A DNA stretch of 64,000 nucleotides from Paragonimus westermani. Its lineage: Eukaryota; Platyhelminthes; Trematoda; Plagiorchiida; Troglotrematidae. This document shows positions 35,941-50,200 of the stretch, in pieces. Each line of letters opens with the position of its first letter. Within the stretch, counting starts at the first letter, position 1. The notes beneath the pieces are model-generated. The model ran no database searches, had not been told where the DNA came from, and saw only the letters and a program-made list of their open reading frames with translations. Both the position numbers and the translations under genes were made by a program. The stretch lies in contig QNGE01003522.1 in the NCBI GenBank assembly GCA_008508345.1, positions 16,681 through 80,680 on the forward strand, given 5' to 3'.

Positions 35941-38152
35941 ATCAGTAGTTCACGAGACACCTTCATTTTATACAATCTACCTGATTCTTTTATAAACCGA
36001 TGCGGAACCGTTCAATCCATCAGTGTACATTCTTTCGCACTTGGTTAACCGATACGAAGGCGTCACATTTAGTCTGATGATGGATCACTGAAAACAAGCT
36101 TGTTGGCTGCACGTTCTTCTCATATCTTAGTATTCTTAAACCGTCTTTCAACGTTTATCAAAGCTTGTACTTATAAACAGTCGTGAGTAATGGTCCACCG
36201 GGTTGCCTCCTGACATTATGAAATGTTTGTGTGCAATTTTTAACGAAGACTTTTTTTACTAATAAATATTCACCAACTTTGTTTTGCGATGTCCACAAAG
36301 ACGTGGTTGGTGCACTTCCTGGCTCACTAGAAACATTGTCTCCGTTGCTGCCAGCTCAAAGCTTGCCAATTTTAGGTTCGTGCATGCTTAAACCCAAAGT
36401 AGACGGTTCTTTTTCAGAGTAAGCCTAGTGAAACCTATCAAATTTCGCACAGTGGGAGGTCTCCTTTCTCTTCAATGTGGTATGTAACAACTCGTTTTTT
36501 AGTTTGAAGGATGACCTAATGTGGGCACGAGCTTGCCCTCTGTGATACGAATAGCCATTCAACAGTCCGATCCTGCTCATCCCCATACCTGCCTTGGTAG
36601 TTCTTGATTCCGTTGTCTGTGGGTGAGTGGTACTCAATTCTTCCGGTCCTAGCAAAACGCAGTAAAAGTATGCTAAGTGAAATACACTCACGCGACTACA
36701 AACAACTCTGAGTAAATAATTTTTCAAACCTACCAAGTATGGAGTTAAGCATGCACGAGATTGCGACCCAATCGCGTTATTACTTATCAACTCAAGACCA
36801 GTTTTTAATATAAATTTAACTAATCCCGGAATCCATGCGTACGTGGGCAGTGCTGATTTGTTGCAGTTTGGTGTCACTATTCAATATCATGATGTTGAGA
36901 GGTTAGAGTATGTTAGACTTATCCAATCACACGTTGTTGAACTTCTGTGTTTGTTCGGGTCCCTTTTCTAACTGACCCCAAACTTTACTTCACACTTTAC
37001 AACCTTATCTGTTCCATGTTCCCTTTTATTTCCACATACCACCCCACATTGTTAAGTTGTTGCATTCTCCTAATTGGGACGGTATTCGTTGTTTTGATGA
37101 ACAATTTCCTTTGTGTTGTTAACCGGCAAATTTACTTCTCTACTACATAACTCAGCTTCTTCGTGGTCTCATTTATGAGTTACCGCCTTCTACTTATTAT
37201 TGTCCTGCTTTTTCAGCTACAAAACGATTTTGCCTTTAGACGGTCGAATCAGTTTTATTGTTCTGTAAAGTTAAAGTCTTTTTTCTTACTGGCCGATTAA
37301 ACCGTTTATTTTCATGCAATGAGTTGCTCACCTCGTTTTTGTGTATTATTGGTGTAACGGTCATATTGTCAGTAGTACACTGATCATCATATGTACTGAC
37401 CCTGTTTTCGGTTCAAAACTTGTAATGTTCTGAACGGGGTTAGTTACAATATTAATTTGACATCAAACATTATTCAATCTGCTATTAGTTGATAGTTCAG
37501 ATTTCCACGACGAATCACAAGTGGGAATGACTACACTTATCTTGTTTAGTATTGTTCTGTTTGGTACAGAATTAAACCATTTTTTGTACTGCTGTCTTCC
37601 AAGCTTTGAAATTTGAACAGGTTGATTCAATAGTTTCTCGTAAGCTATTTGACATTAATCTTTTACTTCATCAAAATCAATCGGTAAGGCGTATTTGACA
37701 GCAGTCTTATCGATTACGCATTCCCGGTCGATGCTGACCCGGTGTATATCTTTATAAGCTGAAGCACCAACAGTCAATACAATCTGGGTTACCTTGCAAT
37801 AATTTTCTTTTGAGTACCGTATATGATTTCAAATAGAAGACTTTACAAACAGGTTCATTCGGCAGAAGGATTGGAAATTTGCGGTCAGCACGATTCAGAC
37901 ACTTTAGGTGTGCCTTTCCTTTCGTCCTTTATGTGCTGATCAACTGGACGGATAAAAAAAGGCACAAAACGTCCGTACTTGTTTCCGTCTGAACTTTCTC
38001 ACTTTCTCACTCAATATTAACCATATTTAGCGGATTCAGTTATAGTATATCATGATTGTACGTGCTCAACAATTCAGAGGGTTTTTGACGTCATTCACTC
38101 TTTAGAATAAAATATAAAAATCAACATTAAGTTAAATATTTACAAGTTTTTT

Positions 38153-38287
38153 TTATTTTTCTGGTAAGTCATGCTGTTCTTTGTTAAACACAGTATGCAT
38201 ATGATACAACAAGAAATCGTACGTGAACATTTCTGGCGGCTTGATATAGTGGAAAGTGATCGAGTAGTTACTGCAGCATCGGCGACC
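38153..38287 (-). CDS. C1GALT1: C1GALT1 exon 6: C-terminus and stop
   Basis: The acceptor TTTACAG is followed by GRRCCSNYSITFHYIKPPEM, carrying the vicinal cysteines and FHY of T-synthases, then DFLLYHM and a short divergent tail ending at TAA (38155-38153). This exon is separated from exon 5 by a 6.1-kb intron. A polyadenylation hexamer AATAAA overlaps the stop codon (complement of 38152-38157). Confidence 0.93.
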   Translation of the reverse strand, partial: GRRCCSNYSITFHYIKPPEMFTYDFLLYHMHTVFNKEQHDLPEK

Positions 38288-41200
38288 CTGTAAACAAACG
38301 ATAGATTTACTTTTATACGGATTTGATCACAAACGTTCAAATATATAAATATAAGTTTTTAACACACTGTAGGTAATTGTCTACTCTGCCAATTTTTTTG
38401 GTCAACCCAAAAAACACTGGCTAAGGACTGTGTAAAACTGAGAAAGCAATAAACTATTGTCCTACAAGTTCTCGTGACTGAAAATTAAACCGCTGGACAC
38501 CTTACAAGAGTGCGGTGTTCACAAACAGTGTTCTAACGAAGTGGCAATTTTACAGCCCGGTGCCTAATAAACATAAGGTGATGTGAGTTTTGTCTGCCAA
38601 ATAGTCCGGTGGGTCAACACGGTTAGTCTAAACAGTGATCATGTCGTAATAGGCATTACATTGTCATTGCGGTAAGATGTAGGTTAAGTGATTGTTTCTT
38701 AATGAAATTCTAGACCTGCGCCTTTCTCTCAGAAAACAATTCATCTCCATTCGCATTTGTTCACTGTGGAACCGTCAGACGGTTACTTGGCAGCTATATC
38801 TCCCACTATGTACATGAAGAAACAAGTCAAAGAGAGAAACTAACTGAAGACATTTTGTATCAAAAAGTTAAGACACTTCAATTTGAGAAGAGACCGCAAG
38901 AAATCCACCATTCACACTTACTGCTGACATTTTACTAATATGCATGTAAATTCTCCAGATAAAATGAGACAGTAACAACTTTGTTGTGTGCGATACTCAC
39001 GACGGCACACAAAAGACGAAACCGCACTTGAATCTTGGAGTTGGGACAAGTGTGTAATTTTCAAGTTTAACATCACCCATATTTGATCGCAGCGTTCGCA
39101 TTCAGATAGACTTTCCAGTCAGCCTCTTTCGGAAAGGAGCACTAGACTCTAGTTTCGTTCTCATTAGAGCTCGTCAGTAGTGCATAACCATGCCACGGCC
39201 GGGATTTGAACTCCGGCCATTCCAATCATGAGGCAACCGTGTTGACCACTGCGCCATTGACCTCACATTAGGCACGACCGAATGAGCAAATCTGAACGCC
39301 CAACCACTTTCGCTTGTGTATAATCTCACGTTTTGATTCACATGTTGCCTGGCTTGATCACTCAAAACATCTTAATCCAATTACCTGGTCCGAAGTTACG
39401 TGAGAACAGGAAGTGAAGCGATGGGCATCCCACTGAGGTTTGAATTCTTAGCTATCCATACGGCCATTCTAAGCGAGTAAATGTGTTATCAGTTATAATG
39501 GGACCTTGAGGATCTGCTAGCCAAAGTAATTCCATAGTGTATACAAAATTCAGTCGTGCGTTGCATATTGAACAGTTGATTTTGTATTCAACTCGGGGTA
39601 TTAATGCTCGTACGCAAAGTTTGCTGCTTCCTAGGCACACGGCTGTGCAAAATGGTACAACCTTTGTTGATTCACCCGAATAGCTCATTCAAATTAACGT
39701 CAAGACTGTCCACTTCAAAAGATATCAGATAAATCGACATGTGTAACTGACCAGACATTTCTCTTAAACCTAGTTACATACTGCTCTGATAGCCTTTTGA
39801 GTTCTAATCACCGATAAAGGTTCAATGGTCAAACAGTCAAAATGCACTCTGTTAGAGGACGTGTCCACCAAGTGTTTGTGAAGTGGGAGAAATAATTTCG
39901 ACCTCACTCTCAACTATTTGAAATCGACTGACTTTTAAATTAAAGAGTTTATCTCTTCAAATCCACATACTACTAGGATTCTATTTTCCATCGTTATTCA
40001 TTTTTATTAACAAATTGATAACCATTTCGATCTACAAACGAGCAAAGGCTACTGAATGGCCACTGACCAATTGCCACTTCAATAACCGTTATGAAAAGAT
40101 ACCGATTCTCCAAGTATGGAAATCAGTTGCAACAAAATTAACAGACCACCCCAGCTTGCCACGTTGCCTTCGGTCTGAAATACTGGCCCACCGTTTTGTG
40201 GGTAAGATGCCGTTTACTTTAACCGTACATCATCATTTAGTCATAATTGCAGTCGCCGTACCGTACAACTGGTGGTTGAGTGAGTTGACTATCATGTGAC
40301 AATGCCGGTATTTCATATGGCAATTGTTTTTCTCACTATCTACCGTGTGGACGAGGTGATTGAAACGATTTCAGGTTTCCAACAGATGCAATCATGCAAC
40401 ATGTAACTAAGTGGGGCTCATCAGTCATATACTATTGCGGTCAGAGTTCGGCATCTATTGTTGTGAATTCAACTTAGCCACGAGGAATGGAACTTTCATC
40501 GCAAGAGAAACGGGTGACGCTGTTTTTAAGAATATGGGTGCAATCTAAGAGTGCTCAATTGGCAATCGAATAGATGTGGATCACCTAAGGTACACAAAGA
40601 TGATTTGCTGTCTAACTCGATCTGCCATATCAGTGCGTAATGGTTCGCAGAGTTTCTGGGTTTGATCAGTAGTGATAGTGCAAAACGTGTTTCAATACGT
40701 ACATGGACACCATACCAAAACTGGGTGTGCCTGATAAGTGATTTGTTCCCAAATGGATGGACACCTGTCCCTGAACCGGCCAATTTTATCGGTAATTATA
40801 CAAAAGCAGACCAGGTTAGTGTCGGACTACCCGTTGTTGACTCTGAGAAGTGTCTGAAGTTCTGTACCACCCAGATCCAGGTTAATTTTTACAATGAACT
40901 CTATCGTTAGACTGCTGGAGCTGATGTGAGCTCACCAATGGGCCTGGCATTCACTGACAGCTTTGTGCGGATGCTGGTCAAGTGATGGAACAATCGATGT
41001 AACCGTCTGTCATTGAAGCTATACTGTTGATGTCTTTTAGATAGTACTGGAACCACCCAGAGTCTGTCAGCACTTTCTAATACGATGTGTGATGACAAAA
41101 TTTTCATCCTGGAATATGACGCGGGTGACTTTTCTAGACAGGTCAGTGACACTCAAATCAAGTTGGTCGGTATGGTGGGCAGTGTACAAGCAGTGAAAGC

Positions 41201-44200
41201 AGTGCGTTCTACCTGTATTTTCACCCTTAAGCGTCGTTTATTGTCAAATTTGACCTTGAACAATGTTTGACCAGCGCAGCGAAAATTATTCATATGAAGA
41301 ATAGGTTACAAACAAAATCAAAGAACTTACTGTATGTATCCTAATAATGTCCATCCCCAGAACACTAGTGGTAGGCCGGAAAGGTGTGTTTCCCACGGGA
41401 AACACAGCAACCAAGTGGACACGCTAGTCAAAGATCATTGAGGTCAGCTACATCTGTTGCACGACATTTTATCCAAAACGGAATGCATCATCTGAACAGG
41501 AGAGCAATGTGTCCAATAATACCTCCTCACTATTGACCTATTTATTTAGCAGTCCCTATGAGTAAGAAAGTGTAGGTCACACAACTTAACTTTTACTGAA
41601 TTCTGCGCTTCTTAATTTCGTTGCGGGACAAGAGGGGACGTAATTTTGTCTTTGTTGAACCACTTAATCAAGTTCAATCCACATGTAGACGGAGCGAATG
41701 TTTCGTATCATCCCCGGTCACGGCTGCCGAACGACGGTGAACCAAAGCATCTCTTCTCTAGTCGACAAAGCGACAGTCAAGTTGAGCTGTTTTTCTCATG
41801 TGTTCAAAGCGGTGCGTTCATATCTTCGCTCTGTTCTTCTAAAGCACGTGCTATTATCCGAATTAAATGTTTGACACACTCCTGCTTATTGTCTAGGGCG
41901 TACTCCGCTAAGGTTCGTAACTGAAGCAAAGTCATGGTTGTCTTTTATCAATTTACCGTACCCCTCTTTTTAGTTTAGATCAGTATCATTGTAGTAGTCA
42001 CTTGATCTTATTGTCGTACGGGCTGAAGATGAGGAATTACGGTGAACGGTTTTGCGCACTAAAACATTGGTTTCATAATATGGGAAATGGTGGCCAATTT
42101 CATGTCCCATCTTGTAGCGCCAGCAATCAGTAGGACAGAAGTTTTATCGAAACGGTTCGTAAGCTGACAATTTGCGACCCGCTTTGAATGCAGGAGGAAG
42201 CGTTTATTTCCTATATGAGCATTAATTGTTGAATAGTTTCTAGAGAGCGCGTTCAACATCTGTAAAATACCGTAGCACATCTGAATTAAAAAGAGCTTAC
42301 TGGATTACCATTTCCTACAGAAATCGTGCTCACACGTTCTTTGATAGGAGAGAATGTATTTTTTCTGCCGGATACGACAATAAAAGGCAAGCATCAGATT
42401 CGTTTACAATCACCCTTCAAGAGTACGTGTGAACTTTCACTACTCAGATGTCTGAGGGAAGTAGCATTTTCTAACCATGCGGCGCCTTAACTTGTGTATC
42501 CCAAGTCTTCAAATCGCAGCTTCGTATCAGAGTGTGATGGGTTTGAAGTGTAATTCGGGTAGATACAACGTAATTCCTATACCGAACCAATGAGACGTAA
42601 TCATGAAGATGTGAAATATCACAAATTAACGAGAACTGGGAGAGTGCTATTTTGCGAAAAAGAAAAGAAATGAGTTGTAATTCTCCATAGCTTTCAGTGG
42701 ACTATATACAAAGACATTCAAGAATCTTCAAAAACTCTAAGTTTCACTTAATGCTACCACCATTCTTCTTCACCTGATTTTCCGTTATCCCGTGGCTGTT
42801 GCTTTAAAAACGATTGCGTTCCAAAACCGATTTTATCGAACCGTCTATCCTTGTCTCTACATACTGTCATGAAAGTGGCCACTTCAACTCAAACTGTTAT
42901 TTGCAAAGTAACAGCTAGAGCAGTAAAAATTTGTTTGGTGTGTTCATGGGAGGGAAGAAAATAGGTTTTAAGCCACGCACATGAAGTGACCGAAGTACTG
43001 AGATGTGTTTGAATGGTCAGCTTTGAAAACCGTTCCGAGCATGTGCTAACCTGCACTTCATAAGTGATGGTAGCCTGTCGACAAACACACCACATGTTTA
43101 GACACTCTGCATATTCATTAACCAGGTTTTTATTGAACCAATCCAAACTTGACTGATCGATGATCGTCTTGATTTGCATCCAATCCTGTTGAGTTCATTG
43201 TGTTCATTGTGAGATTAACGGATTGGTAGGTAGTGAGCATGTTTTAAATTTCGAGCACAGAAATTCATTGATAGGCACTAGTGAAACGTATAACCGAAAG
43301 CAGAAAACCTGAGGTTCATAAGTTTTTCAGGTAAACTACTCGATCTAACGGGAACAGTATCCTACTCGTAATTTATCAGACATCTATCGCCCGCCACATG
43401 AATGTAAGGAAATACCAAGTCTTCCCATGTCTCTTTTATTCATGTGGACCAAAGAACGGTTTTCAGACACATGTAATTACAACGTACAGTAAGTTTGTAG
43501 CGCGTTTTAAAAAAAGAAATCTCATGGATTCTGTATACCGAAACTGAATTGTCTGATATTCATACAGACATCCCAGTACAAAAAAAGCGTAACACTAAAA
43601 TGGTTTGCAAGCCAGATTTCTTGAAATTTTTTGGTTTGATGAATTCCTGCATGCGTAGTGTAATTCAGTCACAGATGGAGTATACTTTGGGTGACATAAA
43701 TGACTCTGAGTTATGTAGAACACGTTTATATCGTGCTGCATGTCCGAAGGATTATTCCCCAGAAAGTTTTAGTGGGCGACATTTCGGTGAAATGTGGATC
43801 AGCCTTCGCATTCAGATAGACTTTCTAGTCAACCTCCTTCGAAAAGAAGCACTAGACTCGAGTTTCGCTTTTTCTGGAGCTCGTCAGTAGAGTATCTCCT
43901 TGCCACGGCCGGGATTTGAACTCTGACCACGCTTTCATGAGGCAACCGTGTTGACCACTGCGCGCAATCGATCTCACATTAGGCACGACCGAATTATACA
44001 ATCTGAACGATCGACCACTTTCGCCTGTGAGCAATGATCAGGTTGCACGATCGCCTCCAGAGGAGACACAATAACTGTCCTGTGAACTCCAATGCACTAC
44101 TGACGAGCTGTGATTAGAGCGAAACTCGAGTCTAGTGTTTCTTTTCGAAAGAGGTCGGCTTGAAAGCTTATCTGAATGCGAACGTTGCAATCAATTGTTA

Positions 44201-47200
44201 GTGATATTCAACTTGAAAATAAACCAAATCCCCGACTACTCATCAGTAAATTTGAATCAGATGTCGTGGTACCGGATAACCGGCTGGATGATCTACATTA
44301 ATTGTGCGTCAACTCTTCAATATCCCCGATGTGTATAATACACGGAAACAAAGAAATCAAGGCAAAGTTTGTCTCACTCAAAATGACTAGAAAACAGAAC
44401 GAAAGATATCAAACGAAATAACGAGCGAATAACTTACCACTAAAAGCTTATGGTAGTTAAAAAGTGTTAGCCAGTTTGCAGGATTATTTTCATCCAAGTT
44501 AAACATGGCAAACGCAGGAAACGGATGAAATCGTTCAAGACCTTCGGCATCAAGGCTATCCACCATAGTGACACCAACAGCCTCGGCGCATTGTCCTACA
44601 AATAAAATACAACCCTGACGAGACAGTAAATACTATGTGGGATGGAAAGAATATATCTATATAAGGAATTGGTACGCAACCGAATTACGGCTAACCACTT
44701 GATGGAATGTTGCGCATGAGCCGGAGCGCAGTGTACCGAACTAGCCACTCTCGTGATTAAAAAAAAATAGTTCATTTGGGGACGCGATGCGGTATCCGAT
44801 GAGTTAACGCACATTAAATTGAAGACAGTAATGCAACATAAGTACGTCAGTCTATGAGGTTGGACACATGTGGGTATTTGCTTCAGTTTGGTGTGCATGT
44901 TGAGTACATGAAAGTAAGCATCGTTTGTTAGGTTCCTCTGTTCCAGATGAATGTAACCATGCCTACACAAACTCATAACACTTTCTGACTAATTAATAAC
45001 TACTTCTTTATGGTGTTGGTAGGTCTGACAGAATCACGGCATCGAACGAGGTGTAAACGATGCAGTTCATTTGTAGAGGAAGGCATCGACCACCTAAGCT
45101 AGATGCGTATAAGATGTGCGGACTGATGCACGAGCGCGCACATTTATGGTATAAACCCATATAGTTTTCTTCCGAGCTTCGCACACGCATACCAATAAAA
45201 TCCACAGATCTGGTAGCCAGAACATTCAAAACTACCCGATCTGCTTGCTGTGCACAATATCAACATGTTCATACCAGGCAGTTCATCAGACCTGTAAGCA
45301 AGAACATTGGAGCAATGATCAATCAAGGAGGTGTCCTTTTTTCTGTGCGTTCGTGCTTGCGTATTTCCTTGGTCTAACAAATAGACCAATTAAAAGAGAT
45401 GTGTGTTCAAGCACGCATTAAGTGAGCTACAAGTAATCGAACAGTTCCCACTTTTGAATCCAACGATGCCTTTACAACGCATTATCATACCGGAAGTGAA
45501 ATAGACGCAATATGAACAATTTTAGAAAGGCATTAGGTTAGTTCGATCATCTCGTTTAACATGTTACGCAAACCAAACCTAAACTTTCAGATTGTGTTGA
45601 GTTAGAAGGTGCTGCCGACTGGGTCGAGGCAGTTTCAATCAAGGCGAACTGACATTCTACCCCACTAACCCAACTATCGTACTGACATTCCAGTCCCTGG
45701 ATCACTGTTGCTATTACTGACTCAGCAGTAGTCGGGGTTTTTCATTGACAAAAATTTAACACGTCTGAGTGACCGACGAATTTGAACACAATCAGTCCCT
45801 TCAGTAACGTGACAGAGGGCTTGGGTGCCCACTTTGTCAGAAGTCACCAGTATTGCACATTTTTTCAGCTACTGCGCTTGTCACTTGATCCTCTTGCTTG
45901 TGAGGCAACCACATTGACCACTGGGTCACTAACACTAAATTATTAACGGCCGTCTTATCACACCCAGAAACGCAGCCCTAGCCGCTTTTGAGAATTTCTT
46001 AACCCACCCAATAATCTTGAGTAAATGTACAGTCGCAGGACTGCTAATTCAAACCTATCAATTTGCAACCGGTTTTTTTAAACAAGGTAGAAGTTAGCTG
46101 TATCATCCAACCTGCTCGGAAACTTTTTTCTTACTCATGAGTAGTTTGCAGTGGTAGAAACTGAATTGTATAATGAGTAACTGAATTTGATTTTAATTAC
46201 CGGTGAGTGTAAGACGTTTGGAAACGTACATAAGCTGAACATCACCCACAAGTGATCGCCGTTGCCGCATCCCCATGGAACTTCTAGTCGGCCCTTTTCG
46301 GAAATAAGTACTAGACTCGAGTTTCGCTCTAATTAGAGCTCGTAAGTAGAGCATCTACTTGCCACTACCAGGACTCGAACCTCGGCCATGCTTCCATGAA
46401 ACAACTGTGTTGACCAGGTTGAAGTAGCAAAAATCTTTAGTTTGTCGAGCAGGATTTTAACTGTGACTTCAACCTGGAGAGAAGTCTCCGTCTAAAGGGT
46501 CATCAGTTGGGATCAACAGGACAATTACTGTGTATCCTCTTAAAGTGATCGGGCAATTTGAGCACTACGCACAGGCGAAACTGGTTGGGCGCCCACACAT
46601 GGTAATTTGGTCGTGCAACGGCGATCAGTTATGGATGATGTTCGGCTTATGTGAGTTCAATTTTCCCTGCTTAGTGTGAATGCCCCATCCAAAAACAGTG
46701 ACTGTTTTAGTTCAGGAACTTAGCACGTCAATGTTTAGTTAGGGTTATGGTAGATTAAAACATCATGCAATTCGGAGTCGGCTCACCCATCCGGACATCT
46801 TCGGTCCAGGTGTGTGCGAATATTCCACATTTCTGCTCCGTCAACATACCGTGTGCTATTTTGTCGACCCCCATGCGCGAAATGACATAACCTGCGCCAC
46901 CAGACGGATATCCTTGTTGAACAAATGGCTGCACGGAAGAAACGAAGATGAGCGTGGCGAAGTTAATTGTTATCACAAATATCAGTGGTTACCCTCGTTA
47001 GATAACATATTGCATTATAAACTTATCGTGTTTACCAATAATTGAGAAAAAAATCACATTTTCATGGTTACATATGTAAATCCAACGTAAACATACGAAA
47101 TAATTTTGAAAAGATAGATAACATGTGTTGAAATTCCGGTGTGAATATTTAACGATACAAAGAACATACTAAAACAGTGAATTGGACAGTAAACGATCTG

Positions 47201-50200
47201 GCTTTATCGAACCATGTTTTGCCACATTATTTACCGTGTATGAAAAGCACTCTTGATGATGTGCAAATTGCTTAATTTACACTAACCTCCTCTTCACAGA
47301 AAACACTCGTAGGTTTGGTGACCGTATGGCTACGTGCCAGAGCTCGTATTGAAAAGGGTTATTGGTTTAGACTTTGTTCAAATTGTTCTTACCTGAACAG
47401 TCCATTCAAAGATGTAATCCCTAGTGGAATCTTTGCACTGGGGTTGGAAGATATTTCATCTATAAACAACCGCCTATGGTTTCGAAAAATGTTGTGATCA
47501 ATTAATTATTGGTACACTGATAATTTTATGCTTCCAATCAGACTTTTGTCAATTCAGGTTGACCGGTCAGTATGTTTGTAAAACTGCAATAGCTAGCAAT
47601 AGGTGAAAAAGGCTTACGCAAAAAGAGGGCAGAGAATGTCCGTTATTTAATCAGTTCAACGAGTGTTTTCTGATGAATGTGCAACAAGTGGAACAACACA
47701 GGTAACAACGTGAACTTGCGTCAACAAATCGTCAGTTGTTCTGGCATAAAACATCTGTACAGACAATAACGTGATAAATCAAACTAGTGACGGCAGTTTC
47801 AGGTCTGTGAGATACTCAAACAACCAACGAGAAAAAGTGAAACTAATCAGTGTGCATCGATAAGACAGGCATAGTAGCTGACATCCTACCCATCCAAACT
47901 TCGCATAGATATTTATATCTTACTTGTGAATTTGTGTCTGTATCTGGTCAAATGACAAACGAACCAAAAATTTATGACCTCCGTCTCTGTACGACCAGCT
48001 CTACTACGCTGCTAAAACAGCCTTCAGTAGGAGACACTCAGATAAAGCTATGTAATTGTCTCTTGAGGCCTATTGTCAAATCGACACTTCGCAGTTTTCT
48101 TCATCCAGTAGAGAATGACCGTATGAAATGGTCAGCCAAAATCCATCAAACCACCGATCCCACAAACATCATTTTAGACTTGGCAATTCACCTGAATTTC
48201 ATCGCGAATTCTGAGCTAAGACGAACTAATCATGATTGGTTGTGGATTAATTACTCCTATCAGTTGCAGCCGAATGTGATTACCGCACAGAAATCGTAAC
48301 TTACTTTGAATCGCCTACCCATAATAATTGACTGTTTTTTTGGATGCTCCTCCAGCATCTTGCGGAGGTTTTCCATTATTGCATAAGTGTCATCATCCGC
48401 TTTGAACAGATAATCGAATTGTCGACCATATTGTGTGGCAGCATAGATTACGCCAAACTTTGTCTTATCCCACAGTTGATTCCGATTCTCGGTAGAAACA
48501 GCTGCTAAAAGAGGTAGACCGCAAAGAGACCGCAACCATGCACATATGAGCAGGGTCAGCTGTAAATCTCCTCTAACGCTTGCTTCTCTGGAATACATCC
48601 TGAGAAATTCTAACAATATTTCACAATATACTGCAAATAAGACGGCAAAAAATTACTGTACTTTTACAGTTAACTGACTGAAATTATTACAGATGTGAAC
48701 AGTTGTAGCTTATCCTTTTGAGCTCATATGATGTGGTCTACTCAAACTGGCATTCCGAAGTAGACTGTGCCCACCTATACTAACGGGGTACAGATGAGTT
48801 GCACACCAGTTGCAAACAATCCTTCCGATATGACCCATTCTCACAGGACTATTGGCCAAACGGATAAAAGTTTCTGAAACGCTTGCCGACTTGATCCCCT
48901 CTCACATTACTTTTCTTATGCAGCTCAGTCGTTAACTAGCATAGAAGTAAGGGATATCACATTTATCAAAAACTACTGTTACCCAATTTCAATTAGCCTT
49001 TGAAAGCCACACGAGAAAGTATACTGCTTGTTGAAGGTCTAGGAAAATTCACGTGGTCAGTATGTCACATCAAAGTTTTGGGGAAACACAGGAAGGTCTA
49101 CTCAGTTACAGTACATACTACAAGCAAGGTTCTTGTTAGGTAGAATTTTCTAACTTATTCAGACCTGATAATTCATCATGTAGTATCAACCTGTAGTTAT
49201 ATAAGATAACCTGTTTAATAAAAGTCATTATTCTTTGACAGTTTTTTACTGTCTACTCTTTTCATATTTGCCTTGTTTTAACGCAAATTTGCCAAAGTTT
49301 CAAGTCACAGTAAACATATAAAGCTCTTTGTAAATACAAACGCACGGTATATTAATTGTGTACGGAAGTTCGTCCACACTAGCAATATTATTATAGATTT
49401 CAAAATAACCTCCCTGATGACTTGTATCACTAGCTTGATTGAAAGATATTATCTGTCCGTGGCAAATAATTCAGGTCTAAGTCTATTTCATATCATACTG
49501 TGAACGATAGGACAAAAGTACGCGTATTCATCCACAAGTTGACCATGAAATGGCTTTCTACTTTTGTAATGCTTCGAACAAGAATGGATCTTTAACTGAC
49601 AGACTATTGTGCATCCAATTCATCGTGCTTTCTCTGTTGTGGGAAAAGTTTGCCTACCAACTATTGTCACTAAAATAATTATCGGTTGTAAAGAACCTAC
49701 CATATGCAGGCAATTGGGTATCGTTTTCACTACTCACGAAAAAGTAGTCATCGCAACGTGAAGCCCACGTCTGTTTCACTGCACGCGCTTTTACAGCATG
49801 GTCGTTAGGTGTGGTCAAGATCATGCAAAGAATTCGAATAGATGTCTCGGTTTTTGAGGCCAAATTGACTGACGCGGCGTTTGGCGACAAACCTGTTGAA
49901 ACACGAACACTCCTTGGTATCAGTGCAGTCTGAACCGGTTAGTGACATAAGCTTAGTAAAATTTGCCGTCAGGAAAGGAAGTGCGTTACAGGAAATGTCT
50001 ACTATCCTATTCAGTGTTTTAACTCAATCTACAGTTCACTGAAGTAATGAGGTGCACCATTCCATAGTAAAAATTCTATCAAACCTAGAAAAAGATACAA
50101 GTAGGCTGAAACGTGAAAGCAGACAAGTAAGTACGACCACTCCGCTAACAGTGACACGCTACGCTGGATGGCACTGTCTACACCCAATTTCAGTTACCAG

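Larger units (their letters stand above)
23771..38152. other. Region between the two convergent genes
   Basis: It is mostly non-coding with repeats: the hairpin at 26.06 kb, SINE-like pieces at 25.7, 28.1, 28.4, 30.3, 30.6 and 32.7 kb, a tRNA-like head at 31.9 kb and a Penelope-like endonuclease fragment at 35.4-35.9 kb. Possible exons of an unrecognised + strand gene lie at 26.4-27.9 kb. About 33-35.4 kb and 36-38.1 kb show nothing I can support. Confidence 0.7.
38288..44437 (-). other. C1GALT1 intron 5, 6.1 kb
   Basis: GT-AG on the minus strand. It contains SINE-like copies at 39.05, 43.8 and 44.08 kb and an antisense Penelope-like element at 40.5-41.9 kb. From 42 to 43.7 kb I see nothing supported. 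Confidence 0.88.
44596..46786 (-). other. C1GALT1 intron 4, 2.2 kb
   Basis: It contains SINE-like pieces near 45.89 and 46.23 kb. The rest shows nothing supported. Confidence 0.87.

Noticed and set aside
36425..36877. 150-codon minus-strand open frame
   Set aside because: No recognisable domain, no splice signals of note, in repeat-rich intergenic DNA.
41385..41406. 10-bp hairpin with two-base loop (TGTGTTTCCC)
   Set aside because: Too short to be notable in AT-leaning DNA, and inside a decayed Penelope copy.
47850..48299. 149-codon open frame on the + strand
   Set aside because: It lies in C1GALT1 intron 3 and is antisense. It has no motif, no matching splice context and ordinary composition, so it is most likely chance.
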